This document shows positions 1 to 8,733 of a stretch of 42,873 nt of DNA, piece by piece. The position numbers were made by a program, and so were the translations under genes. The stretch's first letter is position 1. Each line of letters begins with the position of its first letter. This DNA is from Verrucomicrobiota bacterium (GTDB lineage Bacteria > Verrucomicrobiota > Verrucomicrobiia > Chthoniobacterales > UBA10450): NCBI GenBank assembly GCA_003218395.1, contig QHNJ01000137.1, positions 1 through 42,873 of the forward strand. Direction: 5' to 3'. Below the pieces are notes generated by a model. It searched no databases and was not told the DNA's origin. It worked only from the letters and a program-made list of their open reading frames with translations.

Positions 1-882
1 GATCTTCCGACGGCGACGCGTGTAAACGTTCAATGCAACGCGATGGTTGGTGAACGGAAAGATCGACGCGTACACCGGAGGTTCATCTGGCGATCGTTTT
101 CGCAGCGTTGGCAAGATCCACATGCCGCACCAGCGTTCACGGGCTTTCTGAAGCAGAATTCTATTCGGTCGAACGATAAACGCGTGATTTTCGGTCAGTC
201 GTATTGTTGGAGGCCGCACTTTCTTTATTGGCAGACTTTCCGGATTTTTTGCGCGGCAGAATTTTTTGACGGGGCAAATCCCGCATTTTGGTTGCCGCGG
301 AAGACAAACCAGCGCGCCGAGATCGACAAGCGCCGAATTGTAGATGCGGGCGGAATACCGTGGAAGAAGAATGCCCGCGTGTCTCCAGAGTGCTTCTCGA
401 CCAGCCGTTCGATCGATCGGGTTGCGGAGATTAAACAGACGCGCCAGAACGCGAGCAATGTTGGTTTCGACGATCGGGACTGGCTGATTGAAGGCGAACG
501 TCGCGACAGCATTAGCAGTGTAACGGCCGACGCCCGGCAATCCTCGTATTGCCGCGACACTCCGAGGAAAGTTGCCGCCGCGCCGGTTTTGCACGGTTAT
601 CGCAACCGCCCGCAGATTGCGCACCCGCGCGTAATAACCGAGGCCTTGCCATGCGTGGAGGACGTCACTTTCTGAAGCCCGAGCCAGCACGGCGAAATCG
701 GGGAAGCGCCGGAGCCACTCATTATAATAGGGGATAACTATGGCAACCAGCGTCTGCTGGAGCATGATCTCGGAGACGAGGATGGCATAGGGGTCGCGAG
801 TTTGCCGCCAAGGGAGAACGCGGCCGTGCTTGTGGTACCAATTTGTCAACGCCGCATAGAATTGATTTTTTCGGAAAGCCAC
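1..882 (-). CDS. mutY: A/G-specific adenine glycosylase MutY, C-terminus cut by window edge
   Basis: Base-excision repair glycosylase that removes adenine mispaired with 8-oxoguanine. The ORF track misses it because only an internal fragment (225..560 region) is listed in another frame. Reading the minus strand gives an open frame from an in-frame TAA upstream of 882 to the window start. Visible features: the N-terminal RxLPWR region, the SEIMLQQT motif with the catalytic Glu (about residue 38), the helix-hairpin-helix LPGVGRYTANAVATFAF (about 115-131), and a 4Fe-4S loop C-x6-C-x2-C-x5-C (about 193-209). The usual catalytic Asp after the HhH (ILDGNV in E. coli) reads IVETNI here, a Glu. The C-terminal NUDIX-like domain begins before the edge. 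There is no ATG in frame, so GTG at 882 is a guess. It is divergent from rnhC. Confidence 0.9.
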   Translation of the reverse strand, partial: MAFRKNQFYAALTNWYHKHGRVLPWRQTRDPYAILVSEIMLQQTLVAIVIPYYNEWLRRFPDFAVLARASESDVLHAWQGLGYYARVRNLRAVAITVQNRRGGNFPRSVAAIRGLPGVGRYTANAVATFAFNQPVPIVETNIARVLARLFNLRNPIDRTAGREALWRHAGILLPRYSARIYNSALVDLGALVCLPRQPKCGICPVKKFCRAKNPESLPIKKVRPPTIRLTENHAFIVRPNRILLQKARERWCGMWILPTLRKRSPDEPPVYASIFPFTNHRVALNVYTRRRRKI

Positions 883-977
883 AGCGAAACATGGATTAAC
901 ACAGATGACTGATTATGTCTTGCTGACTAATTCGGACGGAATGCAATCTCTGTTTCATCTGTGGTAACCTGTGGCTG
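878..977. repeat. Imperfect inverted repeat of the CACAGAT class between mutY and rnhC
   Basis: The left arm (gccacag...attaacacagatga) and the reverse complement of the right arm (agccacag...taccacagatgaaa) match imperfectly around about 45 bp. This resembles the 'CCACAG..TTACACAGATGA' intergenic repeats I associate with Verrucomicrobiota and Planctomycetes genomes. It fills the divergent mutY/rnhC spacer, so it may hold or replace both promoters. Its function is unknown. Confidence 0.5.
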
Positions 978-978
978 A

Positions 979-1926
979 ATGAATTCGTATACACATCCGC
1001 TTTCCTTAGGGGAGGTAACCAAGCTTCGTGCGCTGCTCGAAAAGCTCGGGTTCGAATTTTCTCCAAAGGAATACACGCTTCTTTTTGCCCGGAAGAATAA
1101 GCTGAGCGTGGCAGTTTACGAAAAAGGACCGAAAGTGCTCGTGCAAGGCAGGAACGTAGAGGAGTTCGTGCAATTTGAGCTGGAGCCAAAGGTTCTCGGC
1201 GAAGCGAAACTAGGCTACGAAGAAGTACACTTGCCGGAAATGTTCGAGCCGCACTTTGGCGTCGATGAGAGCGGAAAGGGTGACTTTTTCGGGCCACTCG
1301 TGATCGCAGGCGTCTATGTTGATCGTGGAATTGCGCGCAAACTTCTCGATGCCGGTGTGCAGGATAGTAAACGAATCGGCTCGGATGCGCGTATAGGTGC
1401 CCTAGCTCAAATCATTCGAAAGACTGCCAACGGCTTAGTCGAGACCGTGCTGATCGGTCCGCAAAAGTACAACGAGCTTTACCATAAGTTCGGCAATTTG
1501 AACAAACTGCTAGGATGGGGGCACGCTCGCGTGATCGAGAATTTGCTGGCAAAAAAACCGGATTGTCCCCGGGCGTTGTCGGACCAGTTTGCGGACGCGC
1601 ACGTGGTCGAGCAATCGCTGTTGCGCCATGGCCGCAAGATCGACATCGAACAACGCACGAAAGCGGAATCAGATATCGCGGTGGCGGCCGCATCGATTTT
1701 GGCGCGTGAAGCTTTTATCAGGTGGCTGGAGCGGCAAGGGAAGGAACTAGGTTTGCGACTCGAGCGAGGAGTGTCCGCCGGCGTAAGAGAGACCGCGAAA
1801 AGACTGGTGGAAACGAACGGACCCGGCGTGTTGCGCGACGTGGCGAAAGTACATTTCCGAACTGCGCACGAGGTCGCTCCGGACCATTATGCGGCCCCGC
1901 GGCCGCGTGAGAATTGGCGAAAGTAA
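979..1926 (+). CDS. rnhC: Ribonuclease HIII
   Basis: Endonuclease that cuts the RNA strand of RNA/DNA hybrids, removing R-loops and ribonucleotides from DNA. At 315 aa it has the normal RNase HIII length. The N-terminal about 80 residues match the TBP-like substrate-binding domain (DUF3378 type) that separates HIII from HII. The RNase H fold follows with the acidic catalytic residues: VDESGKGDFFGPLV (D96, E97), DSK (D129), LSDQFAD (D202), and AESDIAVAAASILAR (E230). Replacement of the second Asp by Glu in DESGKG is the HIII signature. The ATG at 979 follows a repeat-rich spacer with no clear Shine-Dalgarno. The HU-like gene lies 145 bp downstream on the same strand. Confidence 0.93.
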   Translation: MNSYTHPLSLGEVTKLRALLEKLGFEFSPKEYTLLFARKNKLSVAVYEKGPKVLVQGRNVEEFVQFELEPKVLGEAKLGYEEVHLPEMFEPHFGVDESGKGDFFGPLVIAGVYVDRGIARKLLDAGVQDSKRIGSDARIGALAQIIRKTANGLVETVLIGPQKYNELYHKFGNLNKLLGWGHARVIENLLAKKPDCPRALSDQFADAHVVEQSLLRHGRKIDIEQRTKAESDIAVAAASILAREAFIRWLERQGKELGLRLERGVSAGVRETAKRLVETNGPGVLRDVAKVHFRTAHEVAPDHYAAPRPRENWRK

Positions 1927-2071
1927 TTGAGGATTGGTCCGCGCGGGATGTCCTGGCAAAGTTGCCATTGCGTTTCGTCTTCTTGTCGAGGAAGTTAGCC
2001 GGTTAAAAAGTTCGGTTTTTGTTTTTAATTTGACCACCGCCACGGCAATGTGGAGCGATTACTAAATAGAT

Positions 2072-2428
2072 ATGGCAAAGCTAACCAAACGCGACATCGT
2101 TGTCGCCATCAGCAACCAAACCGGCATGGTCCAACACGAGGTATTCAACGTGGTCCAGCGGACGCTCGATAAAATCACCGACAGTTTAGCCAACAACATT
2201 CCCGTTGAACTGCGCAACTTTGGCGTTTTTCAGCCCCGGCTTACAAAGGCTCGCGTGGGACGAAATCCGAATCAACCCGGCAGCAGCTTCGTGATTCCAC
2301 CGCGAGCGACGGTGAAATTTAAGGCTGGCAAGATTATGCGTCAGCGCGTGGAAAAGCTTTCACGGGAGTTAAAAGAAGCCGCTGAGCGGCAGAAGAACGC
2401 TAGCGCGCCCGCCCGCAGCGGCCCGTAA
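2072..2428 (+). CDS. HU/IHF-family nucleoid DNA-binding protein
   Basis: Small histone-like protein that bends and compacts DNA as a dimer. The 118 aa show the HU pattern: N-terminal helices (LTKRDIVVAISNQTG), the core LRNFGVFQPR, and the beta-arm with VGRNPNQPG, where the conserved Pro intercalates into DNA. A basic C-terminal tail of about 25 residues (KLSRELKEAAERQKNASAP) is longer than in E. coli HU. I cannot tell HU from IHF subunits by reading. The upstream spacer is T-rich, but I could not place a convincing promoter. It converges with the histidine kinase gene; only 27 bp separate the stops, with no obvious hairpin terminator. Confidence 0.92.
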   Translation: MAKLTKRDIVVAISNQTGMVQHEVFNVVQRTLDKITDSLANNIPVELRNFGVFQPRLTKARVGRNPNQPGSSFVIPPRATVKFKAGKIMRQRVEKLSRELKEAAERQKNASAPARSGP

Positions 2429-2455
2429 CGCAGCTATTTACCCGGCCGATCGAAG

Positions 2456-4960
2456 TCAGGATTTCGCGGTAGTCTCGAGATCGAGCAGATTTTTAATCGC
2501 CTCTTCTAACCGCTCAAAATTGATCGGCTTGGTCAGATGCTCGGAAAAACCTGCCGCTCGGGCTTCCTTTACGTCTTGTTCGGTTCCAAAGCCACTAAGT
2601 GCAATTCCAGGCAGAGCTTTGCTGCTTCGCAATTCGCGCATTAATTCATAGCCGGTGCGGTCCGGAAGTCCGATATCGCTAATTAGCAGATCGAAATCCT
2701 GTGCGCGCACTTTTTCCACGGCCTGCTCGGCGGAATGCGCCACTGTAATTTCGTAGCCGCGGCGCTCCAGCATCTTCTTCATTCCGGTGCATGTATCATG
2801 ATGATCGTCCACCACTAGGACGCGCCGATGCCTGGGCACAACCAAATCTTTTTCCGAAACGGCGCGTCGATCGCGTTGGGCGCCATCGCCGTCGCCGCTG
2901 ATCGGACTCGGCACCGTTTTCAGTTCTAGCGAAAACGTGGAGCCTTGATCCTTTCCGGGACTTCCCACGCGGATTTTCCCGCCATGCGCATCGATCAGCG
3001 CCTTCGAAATCGCAAGACCTAGGCCGAGCCCTCCAAAACGGCGGGTGATCGAGGTTTGTCCCTGCTCGAAAGCGTTGAAGATTTTATCGATCCTTTCCGG
3101 CTCAATGCCCATCCCAGTGTCGGCAATCCGGACGTCAATCCTCTCCGGCGTGGCGTTCATTGTCTCGATAATGATGCGTCCTTTTTGGGGAGTAAACTTC
3201 ACGCTGTTCTTGATCAAATTCCAAAAGACTTGCTGCAAACGCGCCGGATCGCCTGCGACATGCGTATAAGCAGCGTGAAGGCGAAATTCCGCCTCAAGAT
3301 GCTTCGCAGCAATGTCCTCGCGGCAAATCTCGTAAGCGCGGTGGAGGATTTCGTGCACGCAAACAGTCTCAAAGCTCAACTGCAGTTTGCCTTTTGCGAT
3401 GCGCGTGACGTCGAGCAAATCGTCGATCAAACGCGCTTCCAGCTCGACGTTGCGTCGAATGACCTCGAGCGCCTCGTGAACCGTCGGGGAATCGGGAACG
3501 GTCGCTTCCAACTCCCCGACCATCGCGATCACTGGTGAGAGAGGATTGCGCAACTCGTGCGAAAGCAGCGCTAGGAATTGGTCTTTCGCGGCATTTGCGC
3601 CAATCAGTTCCTGGCGCAGTTTGACATCTCGCGTTTTGTCTTCGACGAGATATAGCACGCCTTGGATGGTTTCTTGCGGGCCCTGTAGCCGGAGCAGGGT
3701 AACATCCAAAAAATGCGTCATACCCGTTTTGTCTTTTAAGGGCTGCTCGATCAACTGAAACGGTGTGCCAAAAGAAAGGACTTTCTCGATTGCTCCGGCC
3801 GGGGCGATCTTCACATCGTCGTAAGTGGCTTCCGTGATGTCGTCACTCTGTGGCAGATCTCCGAAACGCTGGGCCATGTGCGCAAAAGCCTCGTTCGCCT
3901 GAAGGAAACGGCGGGACCTCGGATCGACAAAGGCAATGCCACTAGGCATGTTCGCCAGGATCTTTTCGTTAAAGACGACTTCACGTTCAATGCGCCGCGT
4001 AGATTCCAGCTGGCGCTGATAAAACCCGCTTCCGAGCCACGCGAGAACCGCCGTGAGAACAACCAACCAAGCTGCCAGGACAGTCATTCGTGCGAGGAGG
4101 TCATGAACGGGCTGGTAGGCGAGACTTTTCGGCTGCTCAACTACCGCGACCCAACCGGTCGATTCGATGGGGCTGAAAGAGTAAAGATTGCCGTGCCGCT
4201 CGAAGTGCCCGCTCTTGCTTTGGCGGATCTCTTTGATCAAAATCCCCCCTTCGGCAGAACTCGCTTTGGGGTTCGGCTTAAAATCAGTGACAAAAAGCGC
4301 GGCGCCGTTCTGGTCGAGCACCTCGAAACGAAAGCGATCGGCAAACTCGATTGTAGACAAGCGCCGACCGATTCTTTCCACGAGGACAGAGACTCCAATA
4401 TAACCGAGGATCGTCCGGTCTGGCCCGCGAACCGCGCCTACGATATCGGTTACGAGCCGTTTATCTAGCAACCTGGGATAAACTGCTGAGACAAAGGTCC
4501 CATTCGACGCTGCTGCTTGCTCGCGCCAGCGATCGGAACCAAAATCCTGGCCGATCATCTCCGGAGCCGTTGGAATTGATGCAATAAGCCGGCCATCTGG
4601 CGCACTCATGAACATTCCATCGATGTAGGGATGCGAATAAAATGCTGAGCTGAGCCATTGTGGAGCGACTGTCTGGGGACTCGTCGCGCTCAAAATGTTC
4701 GCGACTTCTGGCAGCGTCTGATAATACTCAATAACGCTACTACTGCGGGTTAGGTCATGGCCCACGAGGTGGCCCACCAATTGGATTAGGGTTTGCCGGT
4801 CGCGCAAGATCCTTGTTTCCAGGGTGTCGCGCAGAATTGTGTACGAAACGATGAGGGTTAAGACCGATGGGATCCATCCCGCTAAAAGGATTGGAAAGAT
4901 GATCTTGAAACGTTCGAAACGGTCCCGTCTTCGTTTCTTAAATGTGTCTCGCAATTGCAT
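2456..4960 (-). CDS. Membrane hybrid sensor histidine kinase with receiver domain
   Basis: An 834-aa signal transducer. Order of parts: TM1 (about 20-43); a periplasmic sensor of about 240 residues resembling a double-Cache domain (contains SAPDGRLIASIP and GYIGVSV-type segments); TM2 (about 291-312); a PAS-like segment (about 330-440, MPSGIAFVDPRSRRFLQANEAF); HisKA with phospho-acceptor H468 in LALLSHELRNPLSPV; HATPase_c with N box (NLIKNSVKF), DTGMGI and GLGLGLA; and a C-terminal receiver (about 712-828) with D718/D719, phospho-acceptor D762 in LISDIGLPDRTG, S789 and K811. No output domain and no adjacent response regulator, so its partner must lie elsewhere. Cache sensors usually bind small molecules; the ligand here is unknown. 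ATG start at 4960. Confidence 0.92.
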   Translation of the reverse strand: MQLRDTFKKRRRDRFERFKIIFPILLAGWIPSVLTLIVSYTILRDTLETRILRDRQTLIQLVGHLVGHDLTRSSSVIEYYQTLPEVANILSATSPQTVAPQWLSSAFYSHPYIDGMFMSAPDGRLIASIPTAPEMIGQDFGSDRWREQAAASNGTFVSAVYPRLLDKRLVTDIVGAVRGPDRTILGYIGVSVLVERIGRRLSTIEFADRFRFEVLDQNGAALFVTDFKPNPKASSAEGGILIKEIRQSKSGHFERHGNLYSFSPIESTGWVAVVEQPKSLAYQPVHDLLARMTVLAAWLVVLTAVLAWLGSGFYQRQLESTRRIEREVVFNEKILANMPSGIAFVDPRSRRFLQANEAFAHMAQRFGDLPQSDDITEATYDDVKIAPAGAIEKVLSFGTPFQLIEQPLKDKTGMTHFLDVTLLRLQGPQETIQGVLYLVEDKTRDVKLRQELIGANAAKDQFLALLSHELRNPLSPVIAMVGELEATVPDSPTVHEALEVIRRNVELEARLIDDLLDVTRIAKGKLQLSFETVCVHEILHRAYEICREDIAAKHLEAEFRLHAAYTHVAGDPARLQQVFWNLIKNSVKFTPQKGRIIIETMNATPERIDVRIADTGMGIEPERIDKIFNAFEQGQTSITRRFGGLGLGLAISKALIDAHGGKIRVGSPGKDQGSTFSLELKTVPSPISGDGDGAQRDRRAVSEKDLVVPRHRRVLVVDDHHDTCTGMKKMLERRGYEITVAHSAEQAVEKVRAQDFDLLISDIGLPDRTGYELMRELRSSKALPGIALSGFGTEQDVKEARAAGFSEHLTKPINFERLEEAIKNLLDLETTAKS

Positions 4961-5031
4961 TCGCGTAAGTTGCGAAAATTAGCTTATCACCGTTAACCGA
5001 CTCGCCGCATCAGGCAAGGCGAATGTGTCGC

Positions 5032-5939
5032 TCACTCGCTTTGACGAATCGCGAGGTTTAACTCGCGCGCTTGGGCATGAATCACCTTCACATCAGCCAA
5101 ATTCAATCCCTCTCCGGTTGCTTTGCTTAAGGGAAACGTGAATGGCGTTAACCCTGAGCGAAGTTTCTCAAAGAATGGCCTGTGCGCCACTGTTGGCGGT
5201 AATGTTTTCAATTCTCCTGCGAAGAAATCGACCAGCTCGTGTTGCGCGAGAATCTTTGCCCGTTCGGGCGAAAAATCCATTTCGATTGCCGCTCGCTGAT
5301 CTCCAAGCTTCGCAACCAGCCACCAAGACTGATCAAATGCGCCACTTTTTGATCGCGCAACTCGATCATCGCCTGTTCAACATTTGCTTGTGTCGCGATG
5401 AGTTCTTTGCGTAGTGCGCGCCACTCGCCGCGGCGCGTTAGGTCAATGAGACTTGGTCACGGCGTGTCCCCGATAAGCCACGGCAAGGCCACGAGCTTCT
5501 CTCATCAAAACCCCCAGGTTATCGACCGCAGTTTCTTCTCTGCTTCGACAGTCAAAAATCCGTTGGCCACCAATCCTCCAAAGATCGGAGTTTTTCGCTC
5601 GCAGCTGCCAGGACTCGCTTTTGGAAATTCTCGTTGCAGTCACCCGAAAGGCAACCGCATGAACTCATCGAGTTGTTGAAATATGCGCGCGATCAACGGC
5701 GCAGTGTAAGCATTCACGCCCAGTTCCTCGCGCTCGCATCCCTGTTCGGTGATTGGTTCCTCTTGCGCCATCACGGGTGTTGCAAGGCCGGTCGCACCCC
5801 AATTACGAAGATCGACAATGAACACAACATTCTCGCTCTCTGCGCCATGCCCCGAGGCTTTTTTCGTGCTACAGCTGCCATTTTGACACGCAAACGTACG
5901 ATTTTTTTGATTTGACGCACATGCTGAAAACGGCATCAT
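5032..5939 (-). pseudogene. Decayed conserved hypothetical gene (multiple frameshifts)
   Basis: Three adjacent minus-strand ORF fragments read as one protein if the frame is changed several times. The 5640..5939 piece gives VVFIVDLRNWG...LGVNAYTAPLIARIFQQLDEF. The next, in a shifted frame, gives NENFQKRVLAAASEKLRSLEDWW then VEAEKKLRSI. After further shifts come LRKELIATQANVEQAMIELRD and KVAHLISLGGWLRSLE, and the last fragment (5032..5280) gives AAIEMDFSPERAKILAQHELV to the stop. The helical, soluble character and the 'VAHLISLGGWLR' stretch resemble a conserved Verrucomicrobiota hypothetical protein I recall without a function. At least three frame changes are needed, so this is a pseudogene rather than one sequencing error. 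Its 5' end overlaps the start of the divergent GT2 gene. Confidence 0.6.
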
Positions 5940-7488
5940 GTCGCCCTTGCTGCCTCAACTAGTAGCAGCGGTGGAAACTCCAATGCAAGGAAGCCTCGGA
6001 CACATTATCTGGACCGTCTGCTATCTGAGTGTGCTCATCGGTCTTTCGGCGTACGGTGTCCATCGCTACTTCATCATTTATCTGTATCTCAAAAACCGGA
6101 AGCGCGCACCGGTTCCGGCCCGTTACTTTGAACAACTGCCGACGGTGACGATGCAGTTGCCAATTTTTAACGAGATGTACGTGGCCGAGCGTTTGCTTCG
6201 TTCCGTGAGCGAACTGGACTATCCCCGGGAGCTTCTCCAAATCCAGGTGCTGGACGATTCGATTGATGAGACCCGCGAAATCACCGCCTCCTGCGCCGAC
6301 GAATTGCGGCAGCGCGGTTTTAACGTTCAACGCATTCATCGGGTAGATCGCACCGGTTTCAAGGCTGGCGCGCTGGCCGTAGGGCTGGAGGCCGCGGAGG
6401 GCGAATTTGTTTGTATCCTTGACGCCGATTTTGTCCCGCCTCCGGATTTGCTAAAGCGCACGATCCATTTCTTCAGCGATCCGAACGTAGGAATGATCCA
6501 GACGAGATGGGGCCATTTGAATCGCGGTTATTCGCTGCTCACCCGCATGCAAGCGATCTTTCTGGATGGCCATCTCTTGCTCGAGCAAACCGCGCGCAGC
6601 CGAAGCGGCCGGTTTTTCAATTTCAATGGAACGGCCGGTCTCTGGCGGCGTTCCTGTATCGAGGAGGCTGGCGGCTGGCAGCACGACACGCTCTGCGAAG
6701 ATCTTGATCTCAGCTATCGCGCCCAGCTTGTCGGTTGGAAATTTATCTTTCTTTCTGACGTTGTAACCCCCGCTGAACTTCCAGTGGATATGAACGGGTT
6801 TAAATCTCAACAGCATCGCTGGACAAAGGGATCCATCCAGACCTGCAAGAAACTGTTGCCCACAATTTGGCGCAGCCGGCTTCCATTTCCGATCAAACTT
6901 GAGGCCACGGGGCATTTGATGTCGAACTTCGCCTACTTGCTGCTTGCTTTCTTATGCGTCCTCTTGCACCCCTCATCCGGCGCGCCCGGGGGTGGTTGGT
7001 TGCGGACGCTGCTAATCGATGTTCCGATTTTCCTGGCGGCGTCAGTCTCGGTAGCGATTTTTTATATTTGCGCGCAGCGGGAGCTGCATCCGCGAACGTG
7101 GATGAAAGAGATTCTTTTTCTGCCGTGCTTGCTCGCCCTTGGCATTGGTCTTTCGCTGAACAACGCGCGCGCAGTGCTGGAGGCGCTCTTCAATCACAAG
7201 TCGGATTTCACACGCACGCCCAAGTACGGCATCGAACGCAAATCGCAACATTGGCGAACCTGCAAGTACCGGCCGCTGAAATCAGCCCTCCCGCTCGCAG
7301 AGCTGGCTTTCGCGATTTATTTCACCTACTTCCTTTGGTTCGCGATTGCGCATGGACAGTTTCTCTCGGTGCCCTTCCTGCTCATGTTCCAAGGCGGCTT
7401 CCTTTATGTCTGTATCTCTTCGTTCGCGAACCGCTGGCCCAAAATCAGCTTGGGCGGCTCACGCGCCGCCACCGCAATTCCCGCGTGA
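5938..7488 (+). CDS. Processive GT2 membrane glycosyltransferase (cellulose/glucomannan synthase-like)
   Basis: A 516-aa inverting beta-glycosyltransferase expected to polymerise a polysaccharide at the inner membrane. Visible parts: N-terminal TM (about 24-48); GT-A domain with VLDDSIDET (D106/D107, nucleotide-sugar binding), LDADFVPP (DAD, 162-164, metal), CEDLDLSYR (ED, 254-255, catalytic base region), and QQHRWTKGS (291-299), the Q(Q/R)xRW signature of processive synthases; then four or five TM segments to the C-terminus. The subfamily resembles CESA/CslA-like bacterial enzymes of the glucomannan/ceramide-glucosyl type; no PilZ domain is present, so c-di-GMP control by that route is not expected. 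The product sugar cannot be read. The next gene (L,D-transpeptidase) may be coupled: a GTG overlaps this stop. Confidence 0.9.
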   Translation: MSPLLPQLVAAVETPMQGSLGHIIWTVCYLSVLIGLSAYGVHRYFIIYLYLKNRKRAPVPARYFEQLPTVTMQLPIFNEMYVAERLLRSVSELDYPRELLQIQVLDDSIDETREITASCADELRQRGFNVQRIHRVDRTGFKAGALAVGLEAAEGEFVCILDADFVPPPDLLKRTIHFFSDPNVGMIQTRWGHLNRGYSLLTRMQAIFLDGHLLLEQTARSRSGRFFNFNGTAGLWRRSCIEEAGGWQHDTLCEDLDLSYRAQLVGWKFIFLSDVVTPAELPVDMNGFKSQQHRWTKGSIQTCKKLLPTIWRSRLPFPIKLEATGHLMSNFAYLLLAFLCVLLHPSSGAPGGGWLRTLLIDVPIFLAASVSVAIFYICAQRELHPRTWMKEILFLPCLLALGIGLSLNNARAVLEALFNHKSDFTRTPKYGIERKSQHWRTCKYRPLKSALPLAELAFAIYFTYFLWFAIAHGQFLSVPFLLMFQGGFLYVCISSFANRWPKISLGGSRAATAIPA

Positions 7489-7520
7489 CAAAGTTCGAAT
7501 TATCGGGTAAGAGGTTGCGC

Positions 7521-8288
7521 ATGCTTCGACCCCTAGCTGTAATTCTCAGTCTAATTTCGATCGCTCCCGCGCTCTTCGCCACCCAGATCGACCCTGCCCA
7601 TCAACTGATAATAAGCGTTCGCGATCAGAAGGTAATGCTTCTGGAGAACGGTGCGATGGTGACAACCTACCCGGTTTCCACGTCCAAATTCGGGCTGGGT
7701 GATTTTTTGGGGCGAATGACAACTCCTCTTGGTTATCTCATGGTTGCACAAAAAATCGGTGACAACGCACCAGTCGGCGCCGTGTTCCACAATCGGCGGT
7801 TCACCGGCGAAATTCTCACGCCAAACGCGCCGGGCCGCGATCCAGTGATTACGCGGATCATTTGGCTGCGCGGGCTGGAAGCTCAAAACGCTCATGCTTT
7901 TTATCGCTGCATTTACATTCATGGCACGCCGCAAGAAAAAACAATCGGCCGACCAGCGAGCTACGGCTGCATCCGGATGAAATCGAGCGACATTGCCGCT
8001 CTATACAATCAAGTTCCGCTCGGCGCGATTGTGCAAATTATTCCCGATCGTTTGCCCAAAGTGCCAAAGGCATCGCCAGCGCGATCGAGTAATACGATGA
8101 CGGTGCAAGTCGAAAAATCGAATGCTCAGGAGCGGCTTGCTTCCCCATCCACTTCCGGTTCGCTCACGGTCGAGCAAATGCGAATGGCGGGAGCGCTCGC
8201 TGCAGAGCGACTGAAAAGCCAGGCTCGCAAAGCGCAGCCGGTTCTAAACAAAGGGACGGCAATGGTCCAAAACAATCCGCGTGCTTGA
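7521..8288 (+). CDS. L,D-transpeptidase (YkuD domain), exported
   Basis: Periplasmic enzyme that forms 3-3 peptidoglycan crosslinks or anchors proteins to meso-DAP. The ORF track starts at 6954, but that extension lies wholly inside the GT2 gene in another frame. I chose ATG 7521, which gives a signal peptide (MLRPLAVILSLISIAPALFA) and has an AGAGG-like site upstream; GTG 7485 is an alternative that would overlap the GT2 stop. The 255-aa protein carries the YkuD catalytic motif: H134 in YIHGT and SYGCIRM with nucleophile C150. The last 80 residues are Ser/Gln/Ala-rich and probably unstructured. Position after a polysaccharide synthase suggests a shared envelope theme, but this is inference. 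Confidence 0.88.
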   Translation: MLRPLAVILSLISIAPALFATQIDPAHQLIISVRDQKVMLLENGAMVTTYPVSTSKFGLGDFLGRMTTPLGYLMVAQKIGDNAPVGAVFHNRRFTGEILTPNAPGRDPVITRIIWLRGLEAQNAHAFYRCIYIHGTPQEKTIGRPASYGCIRMKSSDIAALYNQVPLGAIVQIIPDRLPKVPKASPARSSNTMTVQVEKSNAQERLASPSTSGSLTVEQMRMAGALAAERLKSQARKAQPVLNKGTAMVQNNPRA

Positions 8289-8387
8289 GGGTAATCGGTC
8301 CGTGGCATTTGCAGGCCGCGTGAGTGACTCTTGACAATCGTGATTACGCCCGCGAGCGTCCACGCCCACACAGTTTTCGATCAAGCA

Positions 8388-8642
8388 ATGGCCAACACGA
8401 GATCAGCCGTCAAGCGCGCCCGCCAGACATTGAAGCGATCGCTTCATAATCGCAGCGTGGTTACGGGTCTGCGAAGCATGCAGAAGCGAGCGCGTTCCTC
8501 GGCAACGCCCAGCACAGATCAAATCCGCGCAGTGATCTCGGCAATCGATAAGGCGGCCAAGCGCGGGATCGTCCATAGAAACGCTGCTAATCGCCGCAAA
8601 GCGCGGCTCAACAGAGCGCTCGTGGCCGCCTCAAGGAAGTAG
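8388..8642 (+). CDS. rpsT: 30S ribosomal protein S20
   Basis: Primary-binding 16S rRNA protein of the small subunit. ATG 8388 gives MANTRSAVKRARQT..., the classic S20 start, and an 84-aa basic, helical product of normal length ending RLNRALVAASRK. The 19 extra residues of the ORF-track version (from 8331) are hydrophobic and unlike S20, so I rejected that start. The HRNAANRRKARL segment near the C-terminus is the conserved S20 signature. It stands alone on the plus strand, with short spacers on both sides. Confidence 0.95.
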   Translation: MANTRSAVKRARQTLKRSLHNRSVVTGLRSMQKRARSSATPSTDQIRAVISAIDKAAKRGIVHRNAANRRKARLNRALVAASRK

Positions 8643-8733
8643 TTTCAGATTCGAAGTTGATCTTAGCGCGCGGTTTGTCAGGGTCGGAGCAAATGGCCTT
8701 TGCATATCTCCCGGGACGGATAGATTCTTGCGA

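Noticed and set aside
43-675. 210-aa plus-strand ORF
   Set aside because: Shadow of mutY on the opposite strand; the mutY frame shows clear family motifs.
6954-7520. 189-residue N-terminal extension of the L,D-transpeptidase ORF
   Set aside because: Lies inside the GT2 gene in another frame, and a signal peptide begins at 7521.
8331-8387. Upstream extension of rpsT
   Set aside because: The S20 family begins with MANxxSAxKRxR, which is at 8388.
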